From Chromera velia (Eukaryota > Sar > Chromeraceae): a stretch of 30,768 bases of DNA. How positions within the stretch are numbered: position 1 is the stretch's first letter; each line of letters begins with the position of its first letter. Below the pieces are notes generated by a model. It was given only the letters and a program-made list of their open reading frames with translations, did not search any database and was not told the origin of the DNA. Shown one piece after another: positions 10,751 through 19,223 of this stretch. The stretch is taken from positions 61,677 through 92,444 of the forward strand of contig JAHBMJ010003175.1 in the NCBI GenBank assembly GCA_018398765.1. The letters are read 5' to 3'. A program made the translations under genes and the position numbers.

Positions 10751-11211
10751 GATACCTTGTGTGGTTTCTGGATAAAGGAGGTTAATTTACCGTGAACTTT
10801 ATAATCGTGTGTGAGATACTCCTGACTGCTCTGGCGGTAGGAAATTCCATTGCACTCACTGATCACACCTACATACTTTCCGATAACATGTAGGGAGGAG
10901 ACATCGACCCCACCATTTTCCTACAAAAATTCAACCGCTTTATCGGCGTAGTGCCTGGGCTGCCGCAGGGTCAGTAAAAAAAGCCGGATGTGGATGGCAT
11001 TGCATACAAATTTGCGGTCAGTGCATTTTTACCTGTTTTAACACTTCTATGAACATCTGCTTGTTTTGAATTAATATTTGTAGGATGCCACCGGGGCCTT
11101 CATGAGTAAGGGCAAGGAGACCTACGGCTCAAACTTTGAGTACTTCGTGTCATGTGTGCAGTCCTTGGAGAGATCGGTCCGTACGACAGGAAAGTGTCCT
11201 GCATCTGGGTG

Positions 11212-11891
11212 TGACTGAGTCAGACTGACTGACTGACTGACTGACTAACTGGCTGACTGGCTGGCTAGCTGACTGACTCGTTGGCTAGCTGACTGACTGG
11301 CTGGCTCGCTGACTGGCTGATTGACTGACTGGCTGGCTCGCTGGCTGGCTGACTGACTGACTGACTGACTGGCTGACTGACTGACTGGCTGACTGACTGA
11401 CTGGCTGACTGGCTGGCTGGCTGACTGGCTAACTGACTGACTGACTGACTGACTGGCTGGCTGGCTGACTGACTGGCTGACTGGCTGACTTACTAACTGA
11501 CTGACTGGACGGACTGAGTGATTGACTGACTGGCTGACTGACTGACTGACTGACTGACTGACTGACTAGACTGACTGAATGACTGACTGGACGGACTGAC
11601 TGACTGACTAACTGACTGACTAGACTGACTGAGTGACTGACTGGACAGACTAACTGACTGACTGACGTACTGATTGACTCACTGACTGACTGATTGACTG
11701 AACGGATTGACGGACTGACTGACTGACTGACTGACTAACTGACTGACTGACTAACTGGATGGATTGAGTGACTGAGTGACTGAGTGACTGACTAGACGGA
11801 CTGACTGACTGACTGACGGGACGGACTGAGTTACTAAGTGACTGACTGGACGGTCTGGGACTGACTGACTGACTGACTGACTGAGTCAGAC
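11212..11891 (+). repeat. TGAC/TGGC tetranucleotide array, about 680 bp
   Basis: Near-continuous TGAC units with TGGC, TGAT, GGAC and TAAC variants. It fills most of the intron between the plus-strand exons ending at 11176 and starting at 11971. On the minus strand it reads as a long Ser-Gln-Ser-Val frame, which is not a gene. Flanking exon sequence is unique. Confidence 0.95.
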
Positions 11892-12562
11892 AAAAGGGGA
11901 TGTGGTAAGGAAGATAGACAGTCGCCCTGCGTTGACCCTTTCCTGTTGGTCTAAATACGCATGTGTGCAGATTGGGTTGCAAGCCATCAAGGAGACCTGC
12001 TGTTTGACGGGTATGCTTCAAGTTGTATACCCACTTGTTTTGCCGGTGATGGACGCTACATGGAGAGACCGTCACCCTTTAGGCGGCTGCTTAGGGCTGC
12101 TCTCGTTTTCTAGAGCTGTAGCGAGGAGACCCACAAGGTTGTCGCCTACCTTCTATATTGGTGAGGCAAGGCTGTGGAAAACCCCCAGGATGAAATCAAA
12201 GATGACAACGGCAACACCCTCCTCGATGTAGCCTGTGCGTGGACGCCTGAGGGTGTTACGGCCGACCGATTCAGAAGGCCCCAGTGGAAGAAGGAGCTTT
12301 ACCGTAGCATGCTCCTTCTCCAAAAGTTTTTGGTCCCAATGATGCGACTTATGATGTTTGAGATGAACGCACAACCCCCCCCCTCCCTCCCCCCCCCACA
12401 CACAAACAAATAAATACATGGAAACGACACGCCCGCATGTGCAGAGAAAGAGAGAAGGTAGACAGGGAGAGATGGAAGCATGCAGACAACCAGGCAATGC
12501 CTCATGGGCATTTGGAAGCTCTACTTGCCCTCTGAGTCGGCCTGGTGCTGGGCAGAGTGCAG

Positions 12563-12783
12563 GGTGAAGAGGGGGCATGCATTCATTGTGTCTGTTGTAT
12601 GCTGCATTCATTCTATGTAGACATCGATCAGTGAATGAAAACGAGGGCTACCTAGCTGTTAGCTCTTCGATTAAAAGTCTGCCTGTAAACACATGCTTCT
12701 TTTTTGATTTAGATTTTGCCATTTCCGATGTACCATGGGATGGTGACTGTTTTTTTTGTGTGCTCGTTCATGCTTTGCATCAA

Positions 12784-12819
<36 letters not shown>

Positions 12820-13224
12820 CTAGAGAGAGAGAGAGAATTTGCATTTTCGGTCTCTCAGAAGGCATAACCCAAACGTTAGAGAGCAACAATTGACGCGACG
12901 TCAGTTATCTGAAGCAGTGATGCTTATAGACCTTTAATATACTTTGAGTGATGCTAGCAGTGAAGAAAAAAATGAGATACTTTTATAAAGTTATGATCAT
13001 CATGATGCTATATTATCACAGAGATGATAAACTTAGATCAAAGTCTGAAGCCTTACCTATAGAGCTTCACCGATGAGGTGTATCTTTGTTGTTCCGACTC
13101 CTTCGCTGGGGCAACTTCTAGTAGAACGGTGACAGTGTTCTACCAAGACTAGTATCAAAGCAGTGAAAGCACAATAAAGCACCAATTAAATCATTTTCTA
13201 GATCATTTTCTAAATCATTTTTAA
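12563..13224. other. gene-free stretch with GA microsatellite
   Basis: No supportable coding sequence. It contains a GA/GAAA microsatellite at 12784-12836. After about 12880 the DNA becomes AT-rich and stays so up to the DNA transposon. The short frames across the GA tract are repetitive. Confidence 0.5.
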
Positions 13225-13232
13225 GTTCACTA

Positions 13233-13262
13233 CTAAGGTTGGGCACTAAAGTTTTTTTTATA
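13233..13262 (+). repeat. left terminal inverted repeat of the hAT-like element
   Basis: Begins immediately after the left GTTCACTA. A 19 bp outer part is followed by a T run. It pairs with the complement of 14063-14081. Confidence 0.8.
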
Positions 13263-14051
13263 ATATAGTTTGCCTGAAAAACTTTAAACTTTATAACTTT
13301 AAAACTTTAAAAGTAAACATGCATACAACTAGACATACAAAAGTTAATTTGGAAGATATTGCTAGAGAAGTTGATTTCATTTGTTTGTTGAATGTTGCGG
13401 CTACAAACTCGATCGGTGTAGATGATTCCTGTATTCGAGGTGTTGATAACTTCATACATAAACCAAATGTTTCTGAATGGGGGTCCATCTTTAACAACCT
13501 GCCTTGCCTGCTAGCTTGCGTATCATGACTTGCCCAACGCTACTAGTAGACGCCTATTATGGGCCGATAGCGAGGGCGTATAAGGATGATGATGATAATG
13601 ATAATGACTTTCTTCATGTGTGAAGTGGCTGTATAGATGAAAGGGAATTCCTGCGTTGCCTGGCTAAGCTGGAATCTATTGATTCTAATGATTGTAACTG
13701 TCTACTCCGCGGTGCATGCAAGTACATCTGAACTTTTCATCCGTGATGTCATCCGATCACTTTTCATTCGATGCTAGATCCGATCGATGTTGTCTAAGAT
13801 GTCGGCGATGTCACTAGCGATGTCACCTAATAATTATTTCCGAGTTCAATGTGAACATAAATTTAAAACTAAAGAGACTGAGCTTCTGCTAGCTTCCATC
13901 TAGGCCAGTTAATTAGTTTAGTTATGACTGACTTAATTAAGGACCTCAGCTTAGACTAGAACTTAGAGTCTAGGCTATTCAAAAACTAATTGAAAAATAT
14001 TTTTTTAAAATAAAGTCTGGGGGGCAAAAAAAAAAAAACTTTAATAAAAAA

Positions 14052-14081
14052 AAACTTTAAAACTTTAGTGTCCAACCCTAG
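14052..14081 (-). repeat. right terminal inverted repeat of the hAT-like element
   Basis: Ends immediately before the right GTTCACTA. It differs from the left end at two positions in the outer 19 bp, then has an extra AAAGTTT block. Confidence 0.8.
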
Positions 14082-14089
14082 GTTCACTA

Positions 14090-14738
14090 TCGTTGTCTAT
14101 CTCTATATAAATTTTTTAACATATCTAGACTATAATAATCTAGTAACATATTTATATATTTGAATTCTATAGTTTAAATTTTATCTAACTTGAACATATT
14201 TTTGGAACATAAAAAATTAGATAAAAAATCTATAGTAATTAGGTTATTCCAACTACTAGCAACTTTTCCCTGCCTAACGTTAGAAGTGTTCAGCTATAAC
14301 TCTGGATATGGATAACGATGGCGCGTCATAGTCATAGTCATACAGTCTGACATAACAGTCATAGTTATAGTAATTAAATTATAATGAAACGATCAGTGAT
14401 CGAGATCTTTGATCGAAAAATTGAAGCCAGCGCGAGAGCTAGCGCCTCAATACTACTACTGAGTAGTATAGTAGCTATATAGTATAGTAGGTGATGTAAA
14501 AAAATCATTTGCATGAACGTAAAATATTAATTTGAATATTCAAATAGTCACAAACATGCAAGACATCTGAATCGATTCTCTGAAAAGGAACCGGATGATA
14601 TGCGAGATGACAAAAGATAAATCCATAAGGAAACAAAGTTAGAAACAGACAAAAAGGTGGGAGCAGATAGAGAAAGTACACAGACAGGTGAAGGAGAGAG
14701 AGAGATCTGACAGATGCACTCAAACAGCCTAACTTAGA
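14090..14738. other. gene-free AT-rich stretch with a small hairpin
   Basis: No coding frame is supported. An inverted repeat at 14450-14469 (ATACTACT, four-base loop, AGTAGTAT) lies in a cluster of TAGTA strings. The rest is AT-rich and grades into purine-rich DNA before the satellite. Confidence 0.4.
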
Positions 14739-15037
14739 CAGACTATATGTTTCTTCTTCTTCTCCCTCCTTCAGACAGACAGACAGACAGACAGACAGAC
14801 GGACCGACCGACAGTCACTCACTCAGTCAGTCTGTCTGTCTTACAGAGAGCCAGACCAGAGCTTTCCCTCTTCCGTCCTTTCCTGATTGCGGTCATAGAC
14901 AGACTACAGACCATATCGTCTTTTCTTTCCTTTTCTCTTCCTTTCTTTTAGAAGCAGACAGACTACAGACGGACGGACACACAGACTATATCGTCTTTTC
15001 TTCACTTCACTTTTTCCGAATCGCTTCCTTTCTTTCG

Positions 15038-15072
<35 letters not shown>

Positions 15073-15615
15073 TATATGTTTCTTCTTCTTCTCCCTCCTT
15101 TTCTTCAGACAGACTGACAGACAGACAAACAAACACACAGGCAGGCAGACACAGACAGACTATATGTTTCTTCTTCTCCCTTCTTTTCTTCATGAAGTGC
15201 CAGCTGGCGAGCACCGCGGCGCAGCCGCGGTGCTCACCAAGGCTGCTCTAGAAACACTGAGCTGAGCTGCCCCCCGCAGACAGACAGACAGACAGACAGA
15301 CAGGCGACATGTTTCTTTCTTTCAATTCCTTCTCTCCATGCTCACAGCAAGCTTAAAAGCAAGAAGCGACCAAGACAAAAGAACAAGAGGTCGCTCAGAC
15401 AACGAAAGACAAATGGATAGCCGGGCAGACTCGAACGTTCTCTCTTTCATTTTTCTCGGCCGTTCTCTCAAACTACAGACACCGACAGACAGAGAAACAG
15501 AGAGACGGACGGACGGACAGATTAAATGTTTCTTCTTCTTCCCTCTCTTCTTCATGTACAGACGGCCGGACGGACGGACAGACAGACGGACAGATAGGCA
15601 TTTCATTTGTTCTTC
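14739..15615 (+). repeat. compound satellite: GACA arrays joined by pyrimidine-rich spacers
   Basis: Alternating blocks of GACA units and a spacer that starts near GACTATATGTTTCTTCTTCT and ends in a CTCC/CTT-rich stretch. Clear spacer copies begin near 14741, 15070 and 15158, with diverged ones near 14985, 15521 and 15596. Frames running through it (RQTDRQT on one strand, LSVCLSV on the other) are products of the repeat. Confidence 0.85.
15209..15235. repeat. perfect GC-rich hairpin inside the satellite
   Basis: GAGCACCGCGGC, a three-base loop GCA, then GCCGCGGTGCTC: a perfect 12 bp stem. Its GC content contrasts sharply with the surrounding GACA and pyrimidine blocks. No U-tract follows, and in a eukaryote this is not read as a terminator. 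Confidence 0.9.
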
Positions 15616-16716
15616 TTCTTTTCATGAACACGACACACGAAAAAAGAAAAAGAAATACAGAGAGACAGAGAAAAAGATATTTGGACAAACACCGAGGAAA
15701 CGAAGAAGGAGAAAATCTAGGAGAAAATGAAGAAAGACACGCCGACACATACGTATCTGATCAGCGAAAGAGTGCAGTGAAAGGCAGAATCATTCAAAGA
15801 ATAATTAATTGCAAGGAGGGACATCCACGAGGGGCGACTTCATTCGACATTCGCACATGAACAGTCAGGAACTCAAGCAGACAAAGATGGAAAGGAAGCG
15901 AGAAAAGCAGAAAGGCATGCTGACAGGCATGCATGCATGCAGGCGGGCAGGCAGGCAGGGGAAAAACAAAGAGACCGACATACTACGCACTTCTTTTGCG
16001 TCAGGAATGCCCTTTTCTTCTTCTCTTCTCTTCCGGGCCGACGAAAAGCGCACATAGAGGGGGCAAGAGAAAAAAAGAGAACGAACGTTTTGAAGAGGAA
16101 AGGGCGTCAACCATTACATTCAATCAAGAGGACTGTTTCAATGACCAGGAGCGGATCCATGGACAGAAAGAAAGCAGACCCGCATGATGCCCGGACACAC
16201 ATTCACGTCCTCACAATGCATACAGAGATCGGGACTGGTAAACCTAGGAAACGCTGCATTGGGGGGCCGCAACCCAGAGAAGCACCAGAGACGGCAAGTT
16301 GGTGGGCAGCCAGAGGAACGAAAAGAAGGTCGTCAGGTTGGGGAATGATCGGATGGGAGAGCGAGAGGGCTTGTGGGTCGAATTCTGGATGTGCAGTTGG
16401 GCAGAAAGATGAATGGGTAGACTTGTGTGTAGATGCGTGCGCACAGAGGCACGTGGATCGGTGAATGGACAAGGTAGACGGGTTGGGAAGAGTGGGTAGA
16501 CGGAGACATGAGTCGAGAGACTGACGCAGACACAAGTCGAAGAAGACAGGGCGAATTAATGTACGTCAGTAAGTACAGAAATCGATATCCAAGCGACTGT
16601 TGTCACTCGCAGCAATTGATGTTACAAGCCGGGCGTGCTTTTGCCCCACACCGCAACTGGGCGTGCCAAGTCTACAGTCCTCACTCCCTGGCAGACTGAA
16701 AGCGGGCAGGCTACTC
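15616..16716. other. gene-free purine-rich stretch
   Basis: A-rich and GA-rich DNA with short GACA and GCAGGCAG runs (15925-15960). Frames of up to 175 codons exist on the plus strand but consist of Arg/Lys/Gln-rich, low-complexity sequence. No domain or good splice structure was found. The last 100-150 bp may be the 3' UTR of the minus-strand uL14m gene. Confidence 0.45.
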
Positions 16717-17100
16717 TCAGAAGACATAACGTGCCAAGTTCAGAGAATTGTGTTTGGTCTCCATGATCATTGGTCCTTTGATTTTGGTTCCTTTGGGCTT
16801 ATTCTTCGCAATCACTACGAAGGCGTTTTCATCAAACTTGATGTAGTGTCCGTCTTTCCTCCCCGTCTCCTTCCGTCTCCGGATGATCAATCCCTTCGGA
16901 AGCTGCCCTGGCTCGTTGGAGAGTTTGCACTGAGAGGTCTTGTCACGAATGGATATACGAATTCTATGCCCGACACCACCGGTGCCCCAGTGAATCCTTC
17001 CAAGACCAATGATACATCCCTTGATGATCCCTGTGTTGTCTGCACACCTGACGATGGACTGCTTTTGCAACCCACCGCACAAGACCAGAGACCTGAACAT
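16717..17100 (-). CDS. mitochondrial large-subunit ribosomal protein uL14m (L14)
   Basis: Single-exon frame of 127 codons, ATG at 17100 and TGA at 16717-16719; bacterial L14 is about 122 residues. It aligns with the L14 family by eye: IVRCADNTG (about residues 16-24) for the VADNSGA strand, GVGHRIRISIRD for GVGDIIKVTIKE, KGLIIRRRKETGRKDG for KAVVVRTKKGVRRPDG, then IKFDENAFVVI and GTKIKGPMIME for the closing strands. L14 is a small beta-barrel protein on the subunit interface of the ribosome, contacting 23S-type rRNA and bL19. Bacterial-type sequence in a nuclear context points to an organelle ribosome. The short basic lead (MFRSLVLCGGLQKQS) fits mitochondrial import, though plastid targeting is not formally excluded. 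Plus-strand frames over it are shadows. Confidence 0.9.
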   Translation of the reverse strand: MFRSLVLCGGLQKQSIVRCADNTGIIKGCIIGLGRIHWGTGGVGHRIRISIRDKTSQCKLSNEPGQLPKGLIIRRRKETGRKDGHYIKFDENAFVVIAKNKPKGTKIKGPMIMETKHNSLNLARYVF

Positions 17101-17330
17101 AGTAGATCGGACCTCTTGATTTCTTCAGTGAAAAGTGAGCTTCTCGGACTGCCTCCAGCTCTTTATCAAGTCAGACTGCCATGAGAGGGCACCCCGAACG
17201 GAAGAAGATCGGAAGAAGTCGCACTTGATACATTTTGATACTCGATCAATTCTACGTATATTCTACGTGAAGAGTGAACATGCATGAGCTATAGTGCACC
17301 GCGGCTAGCACCGCGGCCCATCTCGCACAC
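17101..17330 (-). promoter_or_regulatory. upstream region of uL14m
   Basis: Gene-free DNA just upstream of the uL14m ATG. It contains a direct repeat of CACCGCGGC (about 17297-17317) and a GTGCAC palindrome. No TATA box stands out. A promoter role is inferred from position only. Confidence 0.3.
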
Positions 17331-17393
17331 GCCGCCCGGCCTGCCCCCATGCCGCCCGCCCCCGCCCCCAGCCCCCACCGCCCCTTCCCCCCC
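17331..17393 (-). promoter_or_regulatory. G-rich tract with G-quadruplex potential upstream of uL14m
   Basis: On the minus strand, the sense strand of uL14m, this 63 bp stretch has at least seven runs of three or more G separated by one to five bases. It lies 230-290 bp upstream of the uL14m ATG in otherwise balanced DNA. Many such runs at this spacing could fold into a G-quadruplex or bind GC-box proteins. Confidence 0.5.
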
Positions 17394-17510
17394 ACAACAT
17401 ACATTCGCCAATGAGTTACCATCCACTACCATCCACTAAAAGACCGGAAGGACGCTAATTTAACTTTTTATTCTAAAAGTTCAAACACTCACTACTTTTT
17501 TACCATATAC

Positions 17511-17934
17511 TCATGAGCACCGGTATCCTGACACGTGAGAAGGTAGAAGCCCTGTGAGCGGGGTCAGCGCACAATAAATAAGCACCCCCTGCTTGCTGCA
17601 CTCCCGCTGGATCGTACAATCAGTCGTACTCCCAGACTCACCAATACCTGCAAACGAACGAAGAGAAGAATTATTCTTCCACCGGTGAGAGCTATCTGCA
17701 CTGCAACGAAATCTGCAAAGAAAGAGAAAGAGAGGGAGAGAGAAAAACAATCACAAACGATTGGTGCTGCAGTCACATCATGCGTAACGCAATACATGCA
17801 ATAATTAGGTACGCACCCATCTGCAATTGCAATCGACAGCCGTATAGGCCGATCAGAATTCTGCGGGCAAATGCAATCGTCAGAAAAGTGAAGCAAGATC
17901 TTAAGAAGGCAGGCAAAAAGGTCCCCCCGGAGAT
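17511..17934 (-). CDS. last two exons of an unidentified minus-strand gene (partial)
   Basis: Exon 17934-17817 starts after a tttctgcag acceptor and ends at a GTGCGT donor; exon 17712-17511 starts after a T-rich tttgcag acceptor and ends in TGA. They join in frame (phase 2) to give about 105 residues, including LFACLLKILLHF, RPIRLSIAIADG, and a Cys-containing tail GVLIYCALTPLTGLLPSH. The first exon needs two bases from an earlier exon. Upstream DNA is microsatellite and then the LTR element at 18447, so the 5' part is not visible. The opposite strand carries a competing Lys-rich frame (17780-18070), so the strand call is not certain. No family recognised. Confidence 0.35.
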
Positions 17935-18119
17935 CTGCAGAAATGATTATAACAAGCAAAAGATACAATTTCTTTATATATTCAGAGGCAGACAGCACAG
18001 TCAGACATTAGATCGGCTACAGTTTCACTTTAGAAAAGAAAACGTCAAGCATGAAGCGTCCGTTGGGTGAATGCTTAAGTGGGTGTACATTGGCTGTCAT
18101 CAACTTGGATACGCAAAAA

Positions 18120-18446
18120 GAATGGAGGGAGCAGGGGAGGGAGGAAGGGATGGAGGAAGAGTAGGACGAAGGGCCAGGGAGGGGAGAAGGCAAGAAGGTG
18201 AAAAAAATTATACGAAAAGACGGATAGATAAATAGAGAAAGGGCTAGATAAGAATGGTTCAATAGATAAATCAGACAAACAGACAGAGCGTGAGTGAGTG
18301 TGTGTGAGAGAAAGACGGTCTGAGAAAGACAGAGAGATAAAAGAAGAGCGAGAGACAGACTGACAGACAGACAGACAGACAGATAGCAACAGACAGACAG
18401 AAAGAAAGAAAAAAAGAAAGAAAGCAAGAAAGAAAGAAAAAAAGAG
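18120..18446 (+). repeat. purine-rich microsatellites (GGGA, GACA, AAAG)
   Basis: GGGA-rich DNA, then GACA units at about 18353-18400, then AAAG units up to the LTR. The right flank of the retrotransposon (28519 onward) is also AAAG-rich, so the element inserted into this microsatellite. That blurs the expected target duplication: AAGAG on the left against AAAAG on the right. Confidence 0.8.
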
Positions 18447-19199
18447 TGAAAAGTAGAGTCTCACCTCTCTTGAGATTCCTCCAGTGGAATCCTATAGGCC
18501 CTCCCATGTCGATCCTCTAGCCTATCCAGAGGACTCCTCAAACTGCTATACTCCCGAATTCCTGGCCCTCTCCTATTAGAGGACCACAGCGAATACGTTT
18601 CCGTGACGTACTCGTCTAGACCGATACAGATAATCAGAAATAAATACCTGATCAGTCTCTTCATCAGACAGAAAATCTATGAACCCCCAAAGTCCACAGT
18701 ACGCTCCTGCTGGTGGCCTCGTGCATTACTCAGAGAATAAGAGAACCATAGAGAGTTATAAAGCATAGTACAGGTCCTACACATGAAGTTCTGTCAATCC
18801 CTAGGTCGCGTCTGTTATTCAGATGGACGGTAACCGCCGTGCACGTCTGTCTGACTGTCTGGAAATTAATTTGGGACCGGAATTAATTCTGAAGCCTCCG
18901 ATAGCATAACCATACCATCGGCCTATTAAAATCCCATATGAAGCCTCGGAGCATACACTACCACCATGACGGTGAGTGCCTCGGGTGTATTTGTTACGCC
19001 AAAGTGCATGCAGGCCATACCATGGAACTCATAACATGCACACCTCTGTCGCAGGCGCCCCGCCACCCGATGTGGACGGGCCGCTGCATGCGCGTCACTC
19101 CTTTCTCTGGCTCGGGGCGAAGGAACGAATGGAAATGCTGGGACCGGAATTCACTCTCCGTGAATCCGACCAGGAACGGGACCGTCGTTTTCTTTCACA
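18447..19199 (-). repeat. 3' LTR
   Basis: Starts TG and ends CA on either strand. 753 bp, collinear without gaps with 27766-28518. Short frames shared by both LTRs are copies of the repeat and not genes. Confidence 0.92.
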
Positions 19200-19223
19200 C
19201 ACACCCTCCCGAGCCCCCGAGGA
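19200..19223 (-). other. purine-rich tract before the 3' LTR
   Basis: Read on the minus strand, a G-rich stretch with two short G-runs (GGGGG, GGGAGGG) ends two bases before the 3' LTR, where the plus-strand primer tract is expected. It is interrupted by CTC, so the call is based mainly on position. Confidence 0.4.

Larger units (their letters stand above)
10396..12562 (+). pseudogene. unrecognised multi-exon plus-strand gene with two in-frame stops
   Basis: Exon-like pieces joined by GT–AG sites in phase 0: 10396-10536 (ATG start, 47 codons, GTAAGC donor); 10894-11016 (includes DIDPTIFLQKFNRFIGVV, a TAA at 10975-10977, then KPDVDGIAYKFA); 11084-11176 (AFMSKGKETYGSNFEYF); 11971-12024 (IGLQAIKETCCLT); 12114 onward (EETHKVVAYLLYW, a TGA at 12162-12164, then KDDNGNTLLDVACAWTPEG and a hydrophobic Met/Leu-rich helix to about 12370). 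A possible later exon lies at 12485-12562 (GIWKLYLPSESAWCW). Coding quality continues in the same frame after both stops, which points to point mutations in a once-functional gene. DDNGNTLLDVA faintly resembles an ankyrin turn, not enough for a call. The family is not recognised. Exon ends after 12170 are uncertain. Confidence 0.5.
13233..14081. mobile_element. hAT-like non-autonomous DNA transposon, 849 bp
   Basis: The left end reads CTAAGGTTGGGCACTAAAG and the right end, reverse-complemented, reads CTAGGGTTGGACACTAAAG: 17 of 19 positions agree. The direct repeat GTTCACTA flanks it exactly (13225-13232 and 14082-14089). An 8 bp target duplication and a terminal repeat with a GGTTGG core are typical of the hAT superfamily. 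Both subterminal regions carry repeated ACTTTAAA/AAAGTTT motifs. The interior is AT-rich; a 69-codon frame at 13319-13528 is not recognisable as transposase. At this size it must have moved with a transposase supplied elsewhere. Confidence 0.8.

Noticed and set aside
11650-12075. Minus-strand frame of 141 codons rich in Ser-Gln-Ser-Val
   Set aside because: It is the translation of the TGAC array; every phase gives a similar repetitive peptide.
13319-13528. 69-codon frame inside the hAT-like element as a transposase remnant
   Set aside because: No hAT dimerisation or catalytic motif is visible and the opposite strand has an equally long frame.
14747-15265. Plus-strand frame of 172 codons through the satellite
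   Set aside because: Composed of RQTD repeats and pyrimidine spacers, with no unique coding segment.
14739-15615. Possible CRISPR-like array of repeats and spacers
   Set aside because: The repeats are simple GACA units of variable length, spacers resemble each other, and the context is eukaryotic.
16600-17184. Plus-strand frame of 194 codons
   Set aside because: It is antisense to uL14m, which has clear family motifs.
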